A stretch of 16,946 bases of DNA from Conidiobolus incongruus B7586 (Eukaryota; Entomophthoromycota; Entomophthoromycetes; Entomophthorales; Conidiobolaceae): contig JNEM01015090.1 in the NCBI GenBank assembly GCA_000697335.1, positions 1-16,946 on the forward strand, written 5' to 3'. The position numbers and the translations under genes were made by a program. This document shows, in pieces, positions 1 through 9,740 of the stretch. Positions within the stretch are counted from its first letter, which is position 1. Each line of letters begins with the position of its first letter. The notes under the pieces were generated by a model. The model did no database searches. It saw only the letters and a list, made by a program, of their open reading frames with translations, and was not told the origin of the DNA.

Positions 1-195
1 TAGTAGCTCCTTGAGCGTCATCGAGGATACTGACATAGCCATTGTGTAAGCCAGATTGTGAAGCATTGTGCCTACAAACTGAGGTAGACTGCCGATGATC
101 AGTTCCCTGGCTATCCGACCATGATTACTGTTGAATGGGGCATTAAAGAGGGCGACTAAATCAGCAGTAGTAGTGGCAGTGTGAGGATTTGACAT
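1..195 (-). CDS. N-terminal part of an unidentified protein, cut by the window edge
   Basis: Reading the minus strand from an ATG at 195-193, the frame stays open for all 65 codons to the left edge, so the gene continues outside the window. The peptide begins MSNPHTATTTADLVALFNAP, has a Thr-rich start and then a Leu/Met-rich, probably helical stretch ending in MTLKELL. Base composition is clearly less AT-rich than the spacers, which favours real coding sequence. I do not recognise the family. A TATA-like run lies on the minus strand at 482-473, about 280 bases upstream of the ATG. The upstream region ends against the 5' flank of the tRNA-Ala gene, a place where some retrotransposons insert, so a Gag-like start is possible. 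No primer-binding site or LTR end was found, and a host gene is equally possible. Confidence 0.45.
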   Translation of the reverse strand, partial: MSNPHTATTTADLVALFNAPFNSNHGRIARELIIGSLPQFVGTMLHNLAYTMAMSVSSMTLKELL

Positions 196-568
196 GCTAA
201 GAAGGCAAAGTCACAGAATATCAATAGGAATTGATGCAGACGGATAATAGAATATGTCTCAAGTGAAGCTATAAGCGGCACCTTGAGTACGTTTGAGAGC
301 AGGTTTTTAGTAGGAAAATAAGATTTATTTGTAGAGTAGAATAGAAAGTCTTCTTTTGGATTGAGTGGGAAGGGTTGGCATAAATAGGCCATTACGGATC
401 AATAGCGTGGTTGTAAGACATATAGATTTTGTGATATCAAGGGTTTAGAGCCTTATTCATAACTGGTTGAGATTATTTATATGGCTTAATTGGGATAATC
501 AGTGATTTGGTAGTGATTTTGAGTGAGAGAAGGTATCCATTAGATAATAAGCGTCACAGAATCGAAAT
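196..568. other. Spacer between the left-edge ORF and tRNA-Ala
   Basis: No gene supported. This is probably the 5' flank or leader of the minus-strand ORF at 1-195. It is moderately AT-rich. A short open frame on the minus strand at 156-392 overlaps the better-looking ORF in another frame and shows no family features. I saw no clear LTR termini or tRNA-complementary priming site. Confidence 0.4.
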
Positions 569-641
569 GGGGAATTAGCTCAAATGGTAGAGCGCTCGCT
601 TAGCATGCGAGAGGCACGGGGATCGATACCCCGATTCTCCA
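569..641 (+). tRNA. tRNA-Ala (anticodon AGC)
   Basis: A 73-base cloverleaf without intron. The acceptor stem GGGGAAT pairs with ATTCTCC and includes the G3:U70 wobble pair, the classic identity element for alanyl-tRNA synthetase. The D-stem is GCTC/GAGC, the anticodon stem CTCGC/GCGAG and the T-stem CGGGG/CCCCG. The anticodon AGC lies at 602-604 and would be read as inosine at the wobble position to decode GCU, GCC and GCA. The internal Pol III promoter is visible: A box near 576-587 and B box GGATCGATACC at 620-630. CCA is not encoded, as expected for a eukaryotic nuclear tRNA. The gene looks functional. Confidence 0.97.
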
Positions 642-645
642 TTTT
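642..645 (+). terminator. RNA polymerase III T-run terminator
   Basis: TTTT follows directly after the discriminator base of the tRNA-Ala gene. Four T residues on the coding strand is the minimal Pol III stop signal. A second, more T-rich stretch after it could act as backup. Confidence 0.7.
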
Positions 646-1090
646 CTTAGATTTATTTATTTTATGTTTCAAAATTTTTCCTTTCAATGTTCAGACATTT
701 AATCTTTTATTTTAACTTCTAATTGTTATTAATACATAGTTTTCTTATCCTTTTATTTTTTGTATAATTTTAAATGTCAATATCTGTTTTATATTTCACA
801 CAAACTTAAATATTCAATATGTTTTATTACAAATATATTTAGAATAAAGAGTATACAGTTTGCTAACTACAACCACAAAAGTCAAGTTAGTGTTAAGTTG
901 AGCTAATTGTATAGAATACTACTAGTGATATGGAAGATGTTGATTTGGTAGAGGATATTGATCATATAAAACTCTGTTGATTTCCTTTGCTTAATATGCT
1001 TTTGAGTATGTTGATCTGAGAACTCATAATCTATGAAAATCAAACTCAAGAGTTGTTCAAATTTAATAAAACCAATGTGAATTTCTTAAC

Positions 1091-1108
1091 ATATATATAT
1101 ATATATAT
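1091..1108. repeat. (AT)9 microsatellite
   Basis: Nine perfect AT units, inside AT-rich spacer. Confidence 0.9.
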
Positions 1109-1416
1109 TGAATCCTTGAATGTTAAAGAAATTATACTTTTTTAGAGTATTTTAATGCATGAAAACTTATTAATCTGATATTTCCATTTCAATTACTTGA
1201 TACTTGTCGCATCCTGTTTCCTTGGATATACTAGAACAAGGAGCCAGTACCGAGGACCATCACAAGGATACACCATTGCACAGCCACACCTTCACAAACT
1301 CTTAAAATACCTTTAAATACACCATTAGCTTCTAGAATGGAAGCTTGATTTTGGTGTCCATTCAATATTACACTTCTACCACCAATTATCCTCTTCTATA
1401 TCCATCACTTCCAAAG

Positions 1417-1442
1417 AGTAACACTTCTACTTTAGTGTTACT
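1417..1442. repeat. Perfect 9-base inverted repeat, 8-base loop
   Basis: AGTAACACT at 1417-1425 is matched by AGTGTTACT at 1434-1442, so the strand could form a 9-pair hairpin. It lies about 125 bases before the ATG at 1566. No known function. It could be a regulatory dyad in a 5' region or chance. Confidence 0.5.
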
Positions 1443-1565
1443 AAAATCACACATTGACTTATTACTAATTATATTTTTCAACATACTTATTTCAATGATA
1501 AAATAAATTCTACTACAACTTCTTTTATTTGTTACTTTTACTCATCACTATATAATTTTTATAAC

Positions 1566-1768
1566 ATGGCTCTCATTCGTTCTAGTTTGCCCTATTTGCA
1601 ATTAATTCCACATGATGAACCTAATCAGATAGCCATTATGACCCAACTGGTCCTCTTGGCCCCTAGAGTTGTAGATCACATAGTCAGTTATATCTTTGAC
1701 CATCGTGGCGAAATGTTGGAGCTGGCATTAATACCCTTAGCTAATCTTGTTACAACAATTTTATTAAT
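1566..1768 (+). pseudogene. Possible orphan first exon, faintly F-box-like
   Basis: An ATG-started open frame of about 67 codons ends in an intron donor of the consensus form GTAAGT at 1769-1774. It lies in AT-rich DNA where frames this long are uncommon, and its composition is richer than its flanks. The middle of the peptide (VVDHIVSYIFDHRG followed by a Leu/Ala-rich stretch) resembles the start of fungal F-box-like proteins, where a conserved 'hIhsYl' helix is followed by a leucine-rich helix. The match is weak and the usual leading LP is replaced by AP. No plausible second exon was found in the next 2.9 kb, so I read it as a leftover 5' end of a gene. It may also be a chance ORF. Confidence 0.3.
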
Positions 1769-2712
1769 GTAAGTTGATCAATCAATGGATAAATTAAAAT
1801 ATCCCAAATATCATTGAAATCTTTATTAAACTTCAAACATCATAGTAATTTATTATAAAATGTGAAATTGTATAAATTTATTTCACAATACAATTTTGAA
1901 ATATGACTGATAGATTAAAATTTGGAAAACATATTGATATCAAATTTATCTAATAAAATTTGTTATATTAATTTTCAATCAGAGGTCATTATTAATATAC
2001 TATCATTATAAATTTACCTAATTTTGAAACTCTAACAATTTGGAAAATAATAAATTTTCTCATTATTAATGCATATTTACTATCTTCTAATCATCTTATT
2101 GAATCTGCCCTATTTTGTATTTAAGAAAATTACCAATTACATATATTAAAAGTTTAATGTATTGTGAAAATAAACTTTTAATAATACTATTTAACATTAT
2201 TTATTAAAATATATGCATATTATTGATTATAATTTTTTGCTATATACTCTAATTAAGGTTATTGTAAAAAAGTAGAAATACTTAATTATTGTAAGCGACA
2301 ATATTTAATTATGTGTATTCCAAGTTCTGGAGCTTTCAATAGAAATTTTTGAAATTATGCTCAATTTTTCTGAATATGGTCTTAAGTCTAAAAATATTTA
2401 ATATATGCATATAAATTTTTATTATTTTGTTTAATATATAAGGATATATTACCAACATTTATAAATTAATTTTGTTTAATTGTTAATAAATTTTCAACAA
2501 TATTAAATACTAAAATATATCAAATATTATTACATTTCCATTATATTCATTCTTACTATTGTTTAATATATATAAATAATTTATCACTCTTAGCTTGTAT
2601 TGAATGTTAAAATAAACGATACAATTTAAACCTATGGCATATCAATCAATTCAAATCAAAATCAATAATTAAATAAATTCAAACAGAATTGAGAAAAAAG
2701 TTTTTAGTTAAT

Positions 2713-2733
2713 AATATATAATATATAATATAT
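2713..2733. repeat. Three tandem copies of AATATAT
   Basis: Three exact head-to-tail copies of a 7-base unit in AT-rich spacer. Confidence 0.85.
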
Positions 2734-3350
2734 ATTTACTACTGTTATATTTCATTTTTTAATTCAATTGTCTCTATGTTTTTACAAGAAATAGAATGGA
2801 ATGATATAAATTTTCACCTATTACTCTATTAGGATATTAATTTTAAAAAGAGTGATATATATTTTGACTTTAATTACTAAATAATTTCAGAATTTCAAAT
2901 ATTTTTATGTGGGAGAATTATGAAATAAAATCTTGATAAACAAATAAAAGTAACAATAATGGAAGCCTGAGAAAATATATGTTCAATTCATAAAGTTGAA
3001 TAGTGAAATATATTTAAAATAAAATTTAGTTATAATTTTAAAGCATAATATAAACTAAAAATATTATTTGTGTCATTAACCTTTATAAAGTCATTGAAAT
3101 TTGAATTTATATAGTTAGATAAAAAATATGATTTTCATTATTATTTTATATTTTTACCAAAGAAAAGATGAAAATAATTGATTAAGTTATTCATTATATT
3201 ATATTAGCCTTATTAATATTAAAAATTTTAAAATATTACTATAGAATTAAAGAAATGGGAAATTTTTTAATTTTTGATTTTTCAAACATATTATTAGTTT
3301 CAAATAAAAAATATATATAAAACAAATAAGAAAATAAATAATTTTGAATT

Positions 3351-3364
3351 ATATATATATATAT
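3351..3364. repeat. (AT)7 microsatellite
   Basis: Seven AT units within the most AT-rich block. Confidence 0.85.
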
Positions 3365-4736
3365 AATAATTTTTTAGATTAAAAAAATAATTTTTTAAAA
3401 TTTAATTATTTAATTTAATTATACTTATTTTAAAAAGTAACTATCAAAAGTTTTTTATTTTAATATTATTAAAACTTAACCATAAATCTTTTAAAATTAT
3501 TTAAAATATATAAATAACTTTTAATAATAAATATTATCTAAATTAACAATTTATTGTTAGGTTAATTACTTTAAGGTTAAAAGAAAAATTATTTAAAACC
3601 TATTAAAATTTAAAAAACTAATTTTAACTATTACTTTTTTAATTATTAATAAAGTAAAAAAATATATTAAAAAACACCTTTTTATTTTAGTTAAAGAATT
3701 ATCAAGATATTTTAATATTAATTACATAAGTATTTTATATATATTAAAGTTTAAATTAAAATTAATTATTAAAATTATAAATTAAAAATCTTATAATTTA
3801 ATTAAAGCTTAAAAAAAAGTTAGAATAGTTATTATTAAATAAAATTTATTAAAATATAACTAAAAACTAAAGTTTTTATAATAAATTATTATAATTAATA
3901 AATCTTAAATTTTTTTTATATAATCTTTTATTAAAACATAAATTAAAGTGTTAAATTAAATTAAATTAACCTCTTTTATAAATTCCTTTAAATAAACATT
4001 TTATTAATAAGTAAATATTAATTATTATAATAATTTATAATAACATATACTATTCTTATTTAATTTTTAAAAAAATCAATTAATAATAAACTTTATATTT
4101 TTTTAAATAAAATTATTTTTAATTAATACTCTTAATATAATTTGAAAAAACCTATTATTTTACATGATAATTGTAAAATATATAAATTTAAAGTTGTAAA
4201 AAACTTTTTAATTAAAAATAACTAGAAAAAACTACCATATTTAATATATTCTTTAGATTATAACTTATGTAATTATAATTGTTTTAGGTAATTAAAAAAA
4301 CTAGCTTATAAGAAAGAAAATTTGTACAGGAAAATTTAATTGGTTTATAAAGTATCAAACTTTAGTTTTTAATAGAAAAACTATTTTTTAGGTGTTAAAT
4401 CTTTACCAAAAATATAGCAAAAAGTTATTAGAATTAGAACAAATTAATAATTTTATAATATATATTTATTTTTACTTTTTATATATTAAAATGTTTATTT
4501 TTTTTTCAATCACAAAAAATTCACATTATTTAAATTACAAAGTAATATTACTAATTTACTTAGTTGGAAAGAATATTAATAGATCAGATTAAATATTGGT
4601 GAAATTTTGAAATAGATATAACCTTTTCAATATACTTATTATTCAGCAACTTAGAAATCAGTGCAATTTTTAATATCTATATAAAAAATAAAACCTTTCA
4701 AGGAACATAATTAATATATTCAGTTGAAGAATTAAA

Positions 4737-5621
4737 ATGAGTACTTACCAAGCTATCTGAATTCAAAAAAACCAGTGATATTGAATCTAAAATATTTTAA
4801 TTCCCAAATCCAATAGTAAGTCCCAATCAAATCCTTATTAAAAGTCAAGTTATTGGTGTCAATCATATCGATAGTTATCGTCGCTCTGGCCTTTATCCTA
4901 TCGCACTTCCCGGCACTCTAGGAATGGAAGCTACAGGAATCGATGAAGCTTATTATTACAAGATTTATGGTCTTTCAATTGGGGATGGTGTTGTGTATGT
5001 CTGGCCAGGTTCTTATAGTGAAGATTCCCAATTCTATTTCTTTTGAAATTGCCGCTATCAATTTCCTACAAGGATTAACTGTACTTACTATGGTTCGAGA
5101 GCCTTATAAAATTAAAAAAAATCACTATGTTCTAATTCATGCTGCTACAGATGATACTGGTCAACAATTGGCCAAACTTTCCAATCATTTTGGTGTTCAC
5201 TATACCTTTAATAATAAGACCGAAGAAATTGCCAAGAGAGTCCTTGAAATTACTGACGGCAAAGATGCTAATGATATCTTCCATTGTGTTGATAAATCTA
5301 CTTTCGATATAGTCTTAAGTAGTATCAGCAAGTTTGGCACTTTGGTCAGCTTTAGAAGTACATCAGAAGATATTGACCCACTTAATCATGTAATATTAGC
5401 TGAAAAAAGAATTAAATTATTCAACCGAGGTATTCAAGAATATCGAAACTCAAGAAGTGATTTAGTTTTGGTAAAGGGGAACTATTCAAATTATATTAAC
5501 AATGCGTTGTGTCTGAAAATATTTACAAATTATACTCCTTAAGTGATGTCAAGTAAGTTCATATTTTCTTGACAGTAATAATACTACTGGAAAATTACTT
5601 TTATTTCCTTCTACTGCATAA
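4737..5621 (+). pseudogene. Decayed zeta-crystallin-type NADPH:quinone oxidoreductase (ZTA1-like)
   Basis: The family is a cytosolic medium-chain reductase that passes electrons from NADPH to quinones. Similarity runs through the whole length in order. MSTYQAI is a plausible start at 4737. VIGVNHIDSYRRSGLYP (from about 4846) matches the family's GVNYIDtYfRsGLYP, then LPGTLGMEATG. The segment SISFEIAAINFLQGLTVLT leads to YVLIHAA, where the NADPH-binding glycine-rich AAAGGVG turn is degraded to ATDDTG. VLEITDGK and FGTLVSF follow, then a C-terminus TTGKLLLFP ending at a TAA at 5619-5621. It is clearly broken: in-frame stops at 4758-4760 and 4798-4800, a frame change near 4766-4771, another near 5020-5040 that leaves the upstream frame closing at 5044-5046, and a third near 5520-5530. 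About 20 residues after NHFG are missing. A 23-base intron-like gap sits at 5553-5575. It converges on RIB3. Family call is firm; function lost. Confidence 0.88.
5553..5575 (+). other. 23-base intron-like sequence in the quinone reductase pseudogene
   Basis: The stretch opens with a perfect donor GTAAGT and closes with TTGACAG. Removing it joins the frame KLYSLSDV to NNTTGKLLLF, the expected C-terminal motif of the family, with the codon completed across the junction. The introns of the nearby RIB3 gene are 48-56 bases, so this is either an extremely short intron or a normal one shortened by deletion after the gene died. Confidence 0.45.
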
Positions 5622-6268
5622 TTTTCAATATTTTTCCGATATAAATGAAAAATTTTATTTCAATAAATTCATAACCAAAAATTTAATAATCTTAGTTATA
5701 TTTGTTTAATATCAAGTTTTTAAAAATTATTATATTTTAATTATAATCTTTATTGAATTTAAAATTTAATAACATTATTCTCTCGGTCATTAAATTTATT
5801 TTGTATGATTGATTTTTACAAATTGACCAGTGTATAATGTCATGTGTTAAAGAAAAAACTATGAATAATTACTTAATTACGAATATTTCATATGTGAAAA
5901 AAAATATATATATGATATTTTGAATTAATAGTATACCAATTGAATATGGAGCATTTTATATAGATTAAATCAAAATTTTGATTCATTGAATTTTAGTATT
6001 AATAGTATATTTTTTTTGAATCTAATTCAAAATATATTTTGTACATGTATTATATATTGTTTTTTAATAATTGTTCCTCTTGGTAAAAATATTTAAAACA
6101 ATATGAATTCAATTGTTGTATATTGCTGGTTAATTATATGACTGAAAAATCGATATGTGATTTTTAACATATTTATAGTTTATTCATTTAATAAAAGAAA
6201 TATATTGACATGAACTGGTGGTTAGAGAATAATGTTGTTTAGAGTATACAACATGGGACTAATCCCAA
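5622..6268. other. AT-rich spacer between convergent genes
   Basis: No gene supported. It is the shared 3' region of the quinone reductase pseudogene (plus) and RIB3 (minus). A small dyad GGGA/TCCC at 6255-6266 lies just after the RIB3 stop codon. It may matter for 3' end formation but is short enough to be chance. Confidence 0.7.
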
Positions 6269-7076
6269 TCAAACTTTAGTTTCAACGGTTGGATTGGCTT
6301 GAATATATTTTATCAACTGATCAATAGTGATAATCTTGATATTATGCTCTTTTGCAAATTCAAAACAATCCAATTTACGCTTCATGGTCCCATTATCATT
6401 AACCAATTCACTTACAATGGCAGTGGGATATTTTCCAGCTAGTTTACATAAATCTGATATTTACTCAATTAATATAATGAATATTAGGCTATCATTGTAA
6501 TAAACTTACCAACACTAGCTTCGGTATGGCCTTGTCTTTCTAAAATACCATTGGGACGTGCTTTTAATGGGAGCATATGACCAGGTCTATCGAACGCGGC
6601 AGGGTCTGTGATATTGGGATCTGCTAATGCATTACAAGTACTAGCTCTATCAGCTGCAGAGATTCCTGTAGTAGTACCAAATTTGAAATCCACAGAAACG
6701 CCTGAGGCAGTTTGATTTATATTGGTGTTTTTAGGCACCATCATTGGAATCTGTAATTGTTCAAATCTTTCCGCAGTAGTTGGACAGCATACGTAGCCAC
6801 TAAAATACTAAAATCAATAAATAGAAACGAACTGGATATTGGATATTACCTGGTATATCTGATAATAAATGCCATTTTTTCAGGAGTGACATCTTGAGCA
6901 GCAATAGTCAAATCCCCTTCATTTTCTCTATCTTCATTATCCATTACAATTAAAAATTTACCTTTGGCTATATAATAATAAATAATTTAAATATTAAATG
7001 TATGAAATTAATTACCGAAATCTTCAAGGGCTGCAGGAATTGAATCAAACTCCAAAAATTCGGTAGTTGCTGGCAT
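6269..7076 (-). CDS. RIB3: 3,4-dihydroxy-2-butanone 4-phosphate synthase, four exons
   Basis: Converts D-ribulose 5-phosphate to formate and the four-carbon unit that lumazine synthase uses, so it feeds riboflavin, FMN and FAD synthesis. Exons on the minus strand are 7076-7016, 6967-6850, 6799-6510 and 6453-6269, with introns of 48, 50 and 56 bases, all GT...AG (donors GTAATT, GTAATA, GTAAGT). The phases fit exactly and give 217 residues, close to the 208 of the yeast enzyme. Family marks are the acidic metal-binding loop [10 protein letters not shown] (residues 30-39), GYVCCP with the conserved cysteine (61-66), [11 protein letters not shown] (101-111), RPGHMLPL (131-138), GHTEAS (150-155) and DLCKLAG. 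It is monofunctional, with no GTP cyclohydrolase II domain. The ATG at 7076 is chosen because the N-terminal helix and first intron phase follow from it. No stops or missing key residues, so it appears functional. Its neighbours are decayed and give no operon-like context. Confidence 0.96.
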
Positions 7077-8339
7077 TTCACAATAACACAATGAATCAAG
7101 TAGTATCTGGTATATTGGAATATAAAAAGGTAATTATTTCAGTCATCAATCAAGCCTCACAATTAAAATTTATATCCAAATCATTTGAATTTAAATTTTA
7201 GTAAAAATTCATAAATATTCAATCACTTAATTCAAACTGACTGCCCTTCTTAGCTGATATATAGATAAGATTAATTTTGTGGAAAACAGCACTTTTTACT
7301 GGTTATTATTCTAAAATCTAGTTACAATTAGCAATTGAATAATATTATTCATATATTGTTTGATGTTAGAACCAAATGATTCGTATAACAATATTATCAC
7401 ATATTTCGGAATAAATTAATAAACATGTATAATAATATTTTTTTAAGTATTTCTTTTTAAAATTATGTTTTATTGATAAAAATTTAGTACTGTTTTGAAC
7501 TTGTGAGAATTGGTTCGATGTAATATTAAATAGTTTGAGCTGGTTCAAAATCACCAATTTAGTTTAAAATTTTAATTTAACTTTGATTAAACAAACAAAA
7601 CATCAAAACTAAGAATTTACCACTTTATTACTAATATATGAGGATAGAAATATTCATATATAAATTTTCAATCGTTTTATTTGATTGAAGGTTAAGTCTT
7701 CATACTGCTTTTTGAAATGATTCCTGTTTAATATCTATTCTATCATTGGATCAATAATAATTTACAATAAATATACTTTTATAACATAAAAGTTGGAAAG
7801 ACTTATATATCAGCTAATACTCAAATTATTTGAATTGATGCTATTTTCATCTAATTTCAAAATTTGGGAATTTTCTGCATTGATTAAATGTAACAAAATT
7901 CGAATTTTTCTAATTCATTCTATTTAAAAGTGAACGAGTTATAAAGTATTTTTATACAAATTAACTATAATTTCACATAACTTTCTTATAAAATAATGGC
8001 TATAGAATTATTAAAAAAATTTAAATAATATTATTATTACTATTTGAATGTTGATTTTACAAAATCAATATCTACGAGTAATTGAAAATATGTAAATTTT
8101 ATAATTGATTACCATTCCAAATTATATGATACATATGAAACTATTGGTTTCATTTATATCATTTGTAAACTAAATTGAAATGTATATAGTCTATATTATA
8201 TTTGTAATTCTCATCTTACTAAAGTTAGTATATCAATCATTTATTATGAATTTAGCATTATTAACTTGTAAAACTAATTTTAAATTTGATATTACACTTT
8301 TAGAATCAATTTTGAATCATGGTTTAATAAGGAAAATAA
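7077..8339. other. AT-rich region upstream of RIB3
   Basis: No gene supported. The first 150-200 bases upstream of the RIB3 ATG should hold its promoter, but I see no recognisable operator. Frames at 7366-7557 and 8180-8398 have the composition of translated AT-rich spacer and match no family. Confidence 0.7.
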
Positions 8340-8760
8340 TTAAAATTGTCATAACTACAACCCGAGCCTCCTATAAAAGGAAATGGTATTGTTCATAAGA
8401 TTCGTTTGAACTACCTCAATCATCCGAACCCGGCCTGTTCCGACTAATAATCTCATTAATTCTCCTACTATTACAGATATTTATACACCAATAGGTTCTT
8501 GATAAACCTTAGTTGTCAGTATTATGAATAAACTATTATAACGGAACATCATGAATACGATGCAACTCATTAATGTATCCCAGCGACCATATAGTCGTAC
8601 TTTAGCAATTTCGTTAGCCAGCTAACTAGTATAACATTCACCGTTGATGGTAAGTAGTTTAATCCAAGCCATTGCGATTCGAATTATCCGAGACATCCAA
8701 ACGATCACTTTTGATGAGCTGCTGACTGCAACAATTTTCATTCCTTTAGTATTTTTCCTT
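8340..8760. pseudogene. Less AT-rich island, probably worn-down coding sequence of unknown identity
   Basis: Composition jumps to a gene-like level between AT-rich flanks, with CpG-containing words such as CCCGAGCC and CCGAACCCGGCC that are rare nearby. On the minus strand one frame is open apart from two stops over about 130 codons, with hydrophobic stretches such as WDTLMSCIVFMMFRYNS and IVGELMRLLVGTGRVRMIEV. On the plus strand other frames also stay partly open. I could not match any frame to a family, and I cannot decide the strand. Best read as a relic of a host gene. Confidence 0.35.
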
Positions 8761-9329
8761 AATAGAATTAAATATTAATTTTATATCCTGTTCTAGTTTA
8801 AAATTAAAAATGAATCGCTTTTACTCAATTTAAAAATCAAAATAAAACAATATCAAACAATTCATGGATTTTATATTAAATTCAATTGGCTAATATTATT
8901 ATTCAATTTATTGGTGTTCATTTTGAACTTTTATATAGAAGGGTATTGGTGAAGAGTTGAGTTATTTTTATCAAATTTAATCAATTAGACATAATTAAAC
9001 TGACTAGAGACAGAATATTTGATCAAATTTATAATAAAAATTTTCAACTCTCATAATTATTGAAAAGTTCTGATCTCCAAGTACTTTTATATTATAATTA
9101 TTCAATATATCAATTAACGTTCCTTATCAGAAATCTGTTACAAAAATGTTAAAGTGTATGATATAGTGATAATTTTTTGCCACTAAAATTAATTTGGTTT
9201 TGAATTTGAATGTCCAAAAAATCTGCGTGTATGTTAATAAATTTCAAATGAAATTTTAACAATTATTACAGTAAATAAAATAAAAAATCGTATCAATATT
9301 ATCATGATTAGAAATGATTTTGTCAATCA
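8761..9329. other. AT-rich spacer
   Basis: No gene, RNA or repeat recognised between the two less AT-rich islands. Confidence 0.7.
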
Positions 9330-9740
9330 CTCAAGAAACTGCAATCACCACACTGGATCGAGAAGTCACATTGGGAAACACCTATTTCCTGAACTAGGTG
9401 GTTGTGTTTCTTTCTGTCACTGAGCCATCCCTATCCATAAAAATCAGCAATGAAAACTAATATTAGATTATCACGAACTAACTAATAAACGCATCTATTT
9501 TATCTTCATTTCAAAAGTATGCAAGCTCTAAGTTTTTCTCGTAATCCTCACAATATTATTGAGTCGTAGCGAGCGTGAGATATTTACTTTACTTGAAGAA
9601 CTCAATTCACAGTAAACCATTTTCACCTCATTTGGCGAACCCCATCAATTTCCCATAACTCTGTGGTAACTTATCGTTTACAACTGGTGATTCTCCATTT
9701 AAGCTCCAAAACTCTATTTCCTCCAACAATTACGGTTGTT
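9330..9740 (+). pseudogene. Degenerate island with faint resemblance to queuine tRNA-ribosyltransferase
   Basis: The plus strand carries three patches in the order expected for the catalytic subunit, an enzyme that swaps guanine 34 of some tRNAs for queuine. ITTLDREVTLGNTYFL (9350-9391) recalls the N-terminal ITTEQLD...LGNTYHL signature. VVVFLSVTE just after recalls QMVSLLSLTE, which follows the substrate-binding DSGGF. SHNSVVTYRLQLV (9651-9689), followed by FPP and a short tail, recalls the C-terminal HNIAYQLQLM...FP. The patches lie in different frames with stops between them, and the roughly 300 bases separating the ends are far less than the 780 or so expected, so most of the middle is gone. 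LGNTY is the only strong motif. This is a tentative family assignment; the island could be another decayed gene. Confidence 0.33.

Larger units (their letters stand above)
646..1565. other. AT-rich intergenic region with a less AT-rich patch
   Basis: No gene supported. It holds an (AT)9 run at 1091-1108. Around 1205-1445 the sequence is less AT-rich and C-rich on the plus strand, and it includes a 9-base perfect inverted repeat at 1417-1442. Short frames in this patch have no recognisable similarity. The last 100 bases are pyrimidine-rich and could be the 5' leader of the possible exon at 1566. Confidence 0.4.
1775..4736. other. Long AT-rich, CpG-poor gene desert
   Basis: No gene supported. 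The composition becomes extreme from about 3200 to 4400, where almost every base is A or T. By eye I found no CpG between about 2620 and 4866. It contains a 7-base tandem repeat (2713-2733) and an (AT)7 run (3351-3364). The longest frame, at 4392-4592, has only the Ile/Asn/Lys/Tyr/Phe composition of translated AT-rich spacer. Confidence 0.8.

Noticed and set aside
156-392. 78-codon minus-strand frame upstream of the left-edge ORF
   Set aside because: It overlaps the ORF at 1-195 in another frame, has a spacer-like Leu/Ile/Phe/Ser composition and no family features.
3000-4400. Mitochondrial insertion as the source of the AT-rich block
   Set aside because: No mitochondrial protein, rRNA or tRNA pattern was seen in any frame or as a fold.
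4392-4592. 66-codon plus-strand frame
   Set aside because: Made almost only of Ile, Leu, Tyr, Asn, Lys and Phe, as expected from translated AT-rich spacer.
7366-7557. 63-codon minus-strand frame
   Set aside because: Spacer-like composition, no motif, no splice or promoter context.
8180-8398. 72-codon plus-strand frame with a hydrophobic start
   Set aside because: The apparent membrane helix is what AT-rich DNA encodes by chance; the frame only brushes the less AT-rich island at its end.
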